Source of the DNA: an uncultured Paracoccaceae bacterium | GTDB taxonomy: Bacteria; Pseudomonadota; Alphaproteobacteria; Rhodobacterales; Rhodobacteraceae | Length of the DNA: 5,974 nt | Direction: 5' to 3' | Assembly: GCA_913054485.1 (NCBI GenBank) | Contig: CAJXHQ010000210.1 | Location: 1-5,974, forward strand | In this document: piece by piece, positions 4,630 through 5,974 of the stretch | Numbering within the stretch: the first letter of the stretch is position 1 | Layout of the letters: each line of letters begins with the position of its first letter | Translations under genes and position numbers: made by a program | The notes under the pieces: generated by a model | What the model saw: the letters and a program-made list of their open reading frames with translations, nothing else | Database searches by the model: none | What the model was told of the DNA's origin: nothing

Positions 4630-5974
4630 ATGGCAGAGCGGTCCTTTAAGAAGGAAGTTGAGCACCTGCGGATGGGTGCAGGCGAGGTCTTCACCGGTGA
4701 AGGGATCCTTGCGATCACCAAGGCCCTCCTGGAAAACGGCGTCGGCTATGTGGGCGGCTACCAGGGCGCGCCGATCTCGCATCTGATGGATGTGCTGGCC
4801 GACGCCGAGGAGCTGATGGGCGAGCTGGGCGTGCGGTTTGAGGCCAATGCCTCGGAAGCCGCCGCCGCGGCGATGCTGGCGGCCTCGGTGCACTATCCGA
4901 TCCGGGGGGCTGTGACCATCAAGGGCTCGGTCGGGGTCAATGTTGCCTCGGACGCGCTGGCCAATCTGGCGTCCTCCGGTGTCAATGGCGGCGCGCTGAT
5001 CATCGTGGGCGAGGACTACGGCGAAGGCTCCTCGATCATGCAGGAGCGCAGCCATGCTTTTGCGATGAAGTCGCAGTTCTGGCTGCTCGATCCGCGCCCG
5101 AACCTGCCCTGCATCGTGGATGCCGTGGGCAAGGGGTTTGAGCTTTCTGAGGCGTCGAACACGCCTGTCATGCTGATGGTGCGGATCCGCGCCTGCCATG
5201 TGACCGGCAGTTTTGAAGCCAAGGACAATATTGCCCCGGACTTGACTGTGACCGATGCGCTAGCCGCCCCGCAGCGGGATTTCAACCGCGTGGTGCTCCC
5301 GCCGATGTCTTATGCGCATGAGCACGACAAGATCAACAACCGCTGGCCCGCTGCGGAACGGTTCATCGTTGAGAACCGCCTCAACGAGCACTTCGGCCCT
5401 GACGCAGCCAAGGTTGGCATCGTCTGCCAAGGCGGCATGTATAATGGCGTGATCCGGGCGCTGCAGCGCCTGGGGCTCGCGGATATTTACGGGCAGAGCG
5501 AGGTGCCGATCTACTGCCTCAACGTTACGTATCCGCTGGTGAGCGATGAGTTCCTCGCCTTCGCGGAAGGCAAGGAGGGGGTGTTGGTGGTGGAGGAAGG
5601 CCAGCCTGAGTTCATCGAGCAGGGGCTGTCGACCCTGCTGACCCGCGGCGGAGCCAAGACGCGGCTGCATGGGAAGGACATGCTGCCCATGGCCGGTGAA
5701 TATACCGGCCAGGTGATGGTCGAGGGGATCACCTCCCTTCTGAAGGAACACGCACCCGGGCTGCTGCCGGGCCAGGTCCGCGCGCCCAATCAGGACGCGC
5801 CGGAAATCCCGGATCTGTCCAACACCGTGCCGATCCGCCCGCCGGGCTTCTGCACCGGCTGCCCCGAGCGCCCGATCTTTGCTGCCATGAAATTGGTGGA
5901 GCAGGAACTGGGCCAGCACCAGATCACAAATGACATCGGCTGCCACCTCTTTGCCTGCCTGCCGCCGTTCGAGA
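4630..5974 (+). CDS. iorA: Indolepyruvate ferredoxin oxidoreductase alpha subunit-like protein, N-terminal part
   Basis: This is a thiamine-diphosphate-dependent 2-oxoacid:ferredoxin oxidoreductase of the IorA type, which decarboxylates aryl-2-oxoacids to acyl-CoA and reduces ferredoxin. The reading frame is open to the window edge, giving 448 residues. Residues 20-200 are the pyrimidine-binding domain: YVGGYQGAPISHLMD (40-54), SEAAAAAML around candidate catalytic E76, and VTIKGSVGVNVASDAL (95-110), followed by VGEDYGEGSS (126-135). Residues about 258-375 form the linking domain. The TPP-binding domain opens with FCTGCPERPIF (407-417) and NDIGCHLFACLPPFE (434-448), matching the FCxGCPxR and DIGC motifs of IorA. 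The C-terminal ferredoxin-like clusters and any iorB partner would lie beyond 5974. This looks like a stand-alone alpha subunit and not the fused protein of about 1,150 residues found in many proteobacteria, whose N-terminus differs. Several family positions are divergent (SSIMQERSH where SSxxEQDxR is usual), so the substrate may not be indolepyruvate. Confidence 0.85.
   Translation, partial: MAERSFKKEVEHLRMGAGEVFTGEGILAITKALLENGVGYVGGYQGAPISHLMDVLADAEELMGELGVRFEANASEAAAAAMLAASVHYPIRGAVTIKGSVGVNVASDALANLASSGVNGGALIIVGEDYGEGSSIMQERSHAFAMKSQFWLLDPRPNLPCIVDAVGKGFELSEASNTPVMLMVRIRACHVTGSFEAKDNIAPDLTVTDALAAPQRDFNRVVLPPMSYAHEHDKINNRWPAAERFIVENRLNEHFGPDAAKVGIVCQGGMYNGVIRALQRLGLADIYGQSEVPIYCLNVTYPLVSDEFLAFAEGKEGVLVVEEGQPEFIEQGLSTLLTRGGAKTRLHGKDMLPMAGEYTGQVMVEGITSLLKEHAPGLLPGQVRAPNQDAPEIPDLSNTVPIRPPGFCTGCPERPIFAAMKLVEQELGQHQITNDIGCHLFACLPPFE

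Noticed and set aside
4579..5946. Two minus-strand open frames (4579-5199 and 5260-5946) opposite the iorA-like gene
   Set aside because: The plus-strand frame carries clear IorA motifs through its whole length; the antisense translations look like compositional shadows with no family signature.

Overview
This window looks like chromosomal DNA of a GC-rich alphaproteobacterium, most likely the Roseobacter group of the Rhodobacteraceae. That placement is an inference from protein similarity recalled from memory and from strong G/C bias at third codon positions; no marker gene is present. Five protein genes fill almost the whole window. The two outer genes run off its edges. I see no tRNA, rRNA, CRISPR, insertion sequence or other mobile element, and no gene-free stretch exceeds 200 bp.

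Left block (1-2962, minus strand): the front half of an NAD-dependent molybdenum/tungsten formate dehydrogenase operon. The upstream gene encodes a single polypeptide that fuses the NuoE-like [2Fe-2S] subunit (FdsG) to the NuoF-like FMN/NAD subunit (FdsB). Three bases later starts the catalytic alpha subunit FdsA, which is cut by the window edge about 50 residues after its metal-ligand Cys-His pair. Together they would oxidise formate to CO2 and pass electrons through a Fe-S chain to FMN and NAD+. The fused beta subunit, and an alpha subunit with no cysteines where NuoG-like proteins carry the His-Cys3 cluster, suggest the two-subunit FDH1 type known from Methylorubrum more than the FdsGBA type of Rhodobacter capsulatus.

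Middle block (2963-4442, minus strand): a LysR-type regulator gene lies 191 bp upstream of the formate dehydrogenase genes, and a small YoaB-like RidA-family gene lies 50 bp upstream of the regulator. The lysR-fds gap holds a 33-bp nested palindrome whose core, ATC-N9-GAT, is the classical LysR-type T-N11-A pattern. It is the best regulatory candidate in the window and suggests that the LysR protein controls fds. A perfect 9-bp GC-rich hairpin separates the RidA gene from lysR, and another short hairpin follows lysR.

Right block (4443-5974): a 187-bp divergent intergenic region with an AT-rich near-palindrome and a TATAAA element, then a plus-strand gene for the alpha subunit of an indolepyruvate:ferredoxin-oxidoreductase-like enzyme (IorA). 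It is truncated just after the start of its thiamine-diphosphate-binding domain. A RidA-type imine/enamine deaminase beside a 2-oxoacid oxidoreductase fits an amino-acid/2-oxoacid catabolic theme. Whether this half is functionally tied to formate oxidation cannot be decided from the window. I found no convincing undescribed system; the most interesting items are the candidate operator and the unusual architecture of the formate dehydrogenase.
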